In this document: positions 5,664 to 6,524 of the stretch, piece after piece
How the letters are laid out: each line of letters begins with the position of its first letter
How positions within the stretch are numbered: the stretch's first letter is position 1
NCBI GenBank assembly: GCA_964556885.1
Contig: CAZKYP010000180.1
Location: forward strand, 1 to 6,524
DNA length: 6,524 nucleotides
Origin: CAZKYP01 sp964556885
GTDB lineage: Bacteria > Planctomycetota > Phycisphaerae > Sedimentisphaerales > Anaerobacaceae
Direction: 5' to 3'
The notes under the pieces: generated by a model
Told to the model about the DNA's origin: nothing
Database searches by the model: none
What the model saw: the letters and a program-made list of their open reading frames with translations, nothing else
Made by a program: the position numbers and the translations under genes

Positions 5664-6524
5664 ATGATATCGATTCTATCGGCCTTTCTTTTAATTTTAA
5701 TTACTGCTGCTGAATCCAAATCAGCGATGGAGGCAAACTCTATGCCCGAATGGACTAAACAGGTGGGCGCAAAAACAATGCCCCAAAAAACGAATATTTT
5801 TAAGGTGAATGATTATGACGCCGTCAATGACGGCAAAACCTTAACGACAAAAGCAATTCAGGCCGCTATCGATGATTGTGCTGCCAAAGGAGGCGGCGTT
5901 GTTGCTTTTGAGCCGGGGAGCTATCTTACTGGTTCGGTCTTTGTCAAGAAAAACGTGAATCTCAACATTGATAAGGACGTTACGATTCTCGGCAGTCAGG
6001 ATATAGCAGATTATCCGGAAATCGATACGCGTGTGGCCGGATTGGAAATGAGATGGCCCGCTGCCCTGCTCAACATCATCGACCAGGATAATGCGGCTAT
6101 AACCGGAGATGGGATTGTCCACGCGCAGGGCAAACCGTTCTGGGATAAATACTGGACCATGCGCAGGCAGGAATACGAGCCGAAGGGCCTCCGCTGGATT
6201 GTTGATTACGATTGCACGCGGCCGCGAACGCTTTTGGTCCAGAATTGCTCGAACGTTACCCTAAAAGGCCTTACCCTCAAGCAGGCCGGCTTCTGGACCG
6301 TCCATATTCTCTACTGCAAATATGTAACTGTCGATGGACTTGTCATCCAAAATAACATCGACGGCAGCGGCCCGAGCACCGACGGAATCGACATAGACTC
6401 CTCGACCTACATCCTCGTCGAAAATTGCGATATCGACTGCAACGATGATAATTTCTGCCTCAAGGCCGGACGCGACTGGGACGGTCTGCGGGTGAACCGC
6501 CCTACCGAATACGTTGTCATTCGC
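5664..6524 (+). CDS. GH28 polygalacturonase-like pectinase, N-terminal part (runs off the window)
   Basis: The first 287 codons of a gene that continues past the right edge without a stop. The product is a family 28 glycoside hydrolase, an inverting enzyme with a right-handed beta-helix that cleaves galacturonan or rhamnogalacturonan chains. Residues 1-21 form a hydrophobic signal-like segment without basic residues in front, so export is likely but the signal is atypical. VNDYDAVNDG (48-57) and GGGVVAFEPGSYLTGS (76-91) are the usual opening of the pectate-lyase-like helix. The catalytic region shows STDGIDID with Asp240, then NDDNFC with Asp261 and Asp262; the 21-residue spacing matches Asp180/Asp201/Asp202 of Aspergillus niger endopolygalacturonase II. 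The expected catalytic His and the RIK motif lie beyond the window. CNDDN replaces the more common GDDC-type context. Endo versus exo action and exact substrate cannot be decided. It is divergent from the radical SAM gene. Confidence 0.92.
   Translation, partial: MISILSAFLLILITAAESKSAMEANSMPEWTKQVGAKTMPQKTNIFKVNDYDAVNDGKTLTTKAIQAAIDDCAAKGGGVVAFEPGSYLTGSVFVKKNVNLNIDKDVTILGSQDIADYPEIDTRVAGLEMRWPAALLNIIDQDNAAITGDGIVHAQGKPFWDKYWTMRRQEYEPKGLRWIVDYDCTRPRTLLVQNCSNVTLKGLTLKQAGFWTVHILYCKYVTVDGLVIQNNIDGSGPSTDGIDIDSSTYILVENCDIDCNDDNFCLKAGRDWDGLRVNRPTEYVVIR

Noticed and set aside
5841..6122. 93-codon minus-strand ORF inside the GH28 region
   Set aside because: It is antisense to a clear GH28 coding frame with conserved catalytic residues.

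Overview
The window carries a small polysaccharide-degradation locus with one radical-enzyme gene inside it. Reading left to right: a short, AT-rich, membrane-anchored protein of unknown function (26-538, +); a lipoprotein GH3 beta-glucosidase/exo-glucanase (598-2454, +); a secreted GH5 endoglucanase whose C-terminus is a class I SAM-dependent methyltransferase (2515-4038, +); a B12-binding-type radical SAM protein on the opposite strand (4077-5495, -); and the first 287 codons of a GH28 polygalacturonase-like pectinase (5664 to the window edge, +).

Organism (inference): mid-GC, Gram-negative type bacterium with lipoproteins and Sec signal peptides, clear Shine-Dalgarno sites before the three glycoside hydrolase genes (which argues against Bacteroidota), and mixed CAZyme families in one locus. 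The methyltransferase with the YVPTP...DLGCGDGR...SHDFDM pattern and this GH28 type remind me of Planctomycetota (Phycisphaerae/Sedimentisphaerales-like MAGs); Kiritimatiellota or Lentisphaerota are alternatives. No RNA gene, CRISPR array, insertion sequence or tRNA was seen. No gene-free stretch exceeds 168 bases.

How the genes fit: the GH5 domain should cut internal beta-1,4-glucan bonds and the GH3 enzyme should trim glucose from the released oligosaccharides. They are 60 nt apart on the same strand with no visible terminator and are probably co-transcribed. The GH28 gene, divergent from the radical SAM gene, adds pectin (galacturonan or rhamnogalacturonan) cleavage, so the locus looks aimed at plant or algal cell-wall material. 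The radical SAM gene is convergent with GH5 and has no obvious link to glycan hydrolysis.

The most unusual item is the GH5-methyltransferase fusion: a standard GH5_2 catalytic domain with a Sec signal peptide, in which the place usually taken by a carbohydrate-binding module is taken by a complete methyltransferase domain. The first 600 bases are also distinct: about 33% GC in hand-counted samples against about 55% in the GH3 body, with a start-site puzzle and a possible caspase-like SHG motif.
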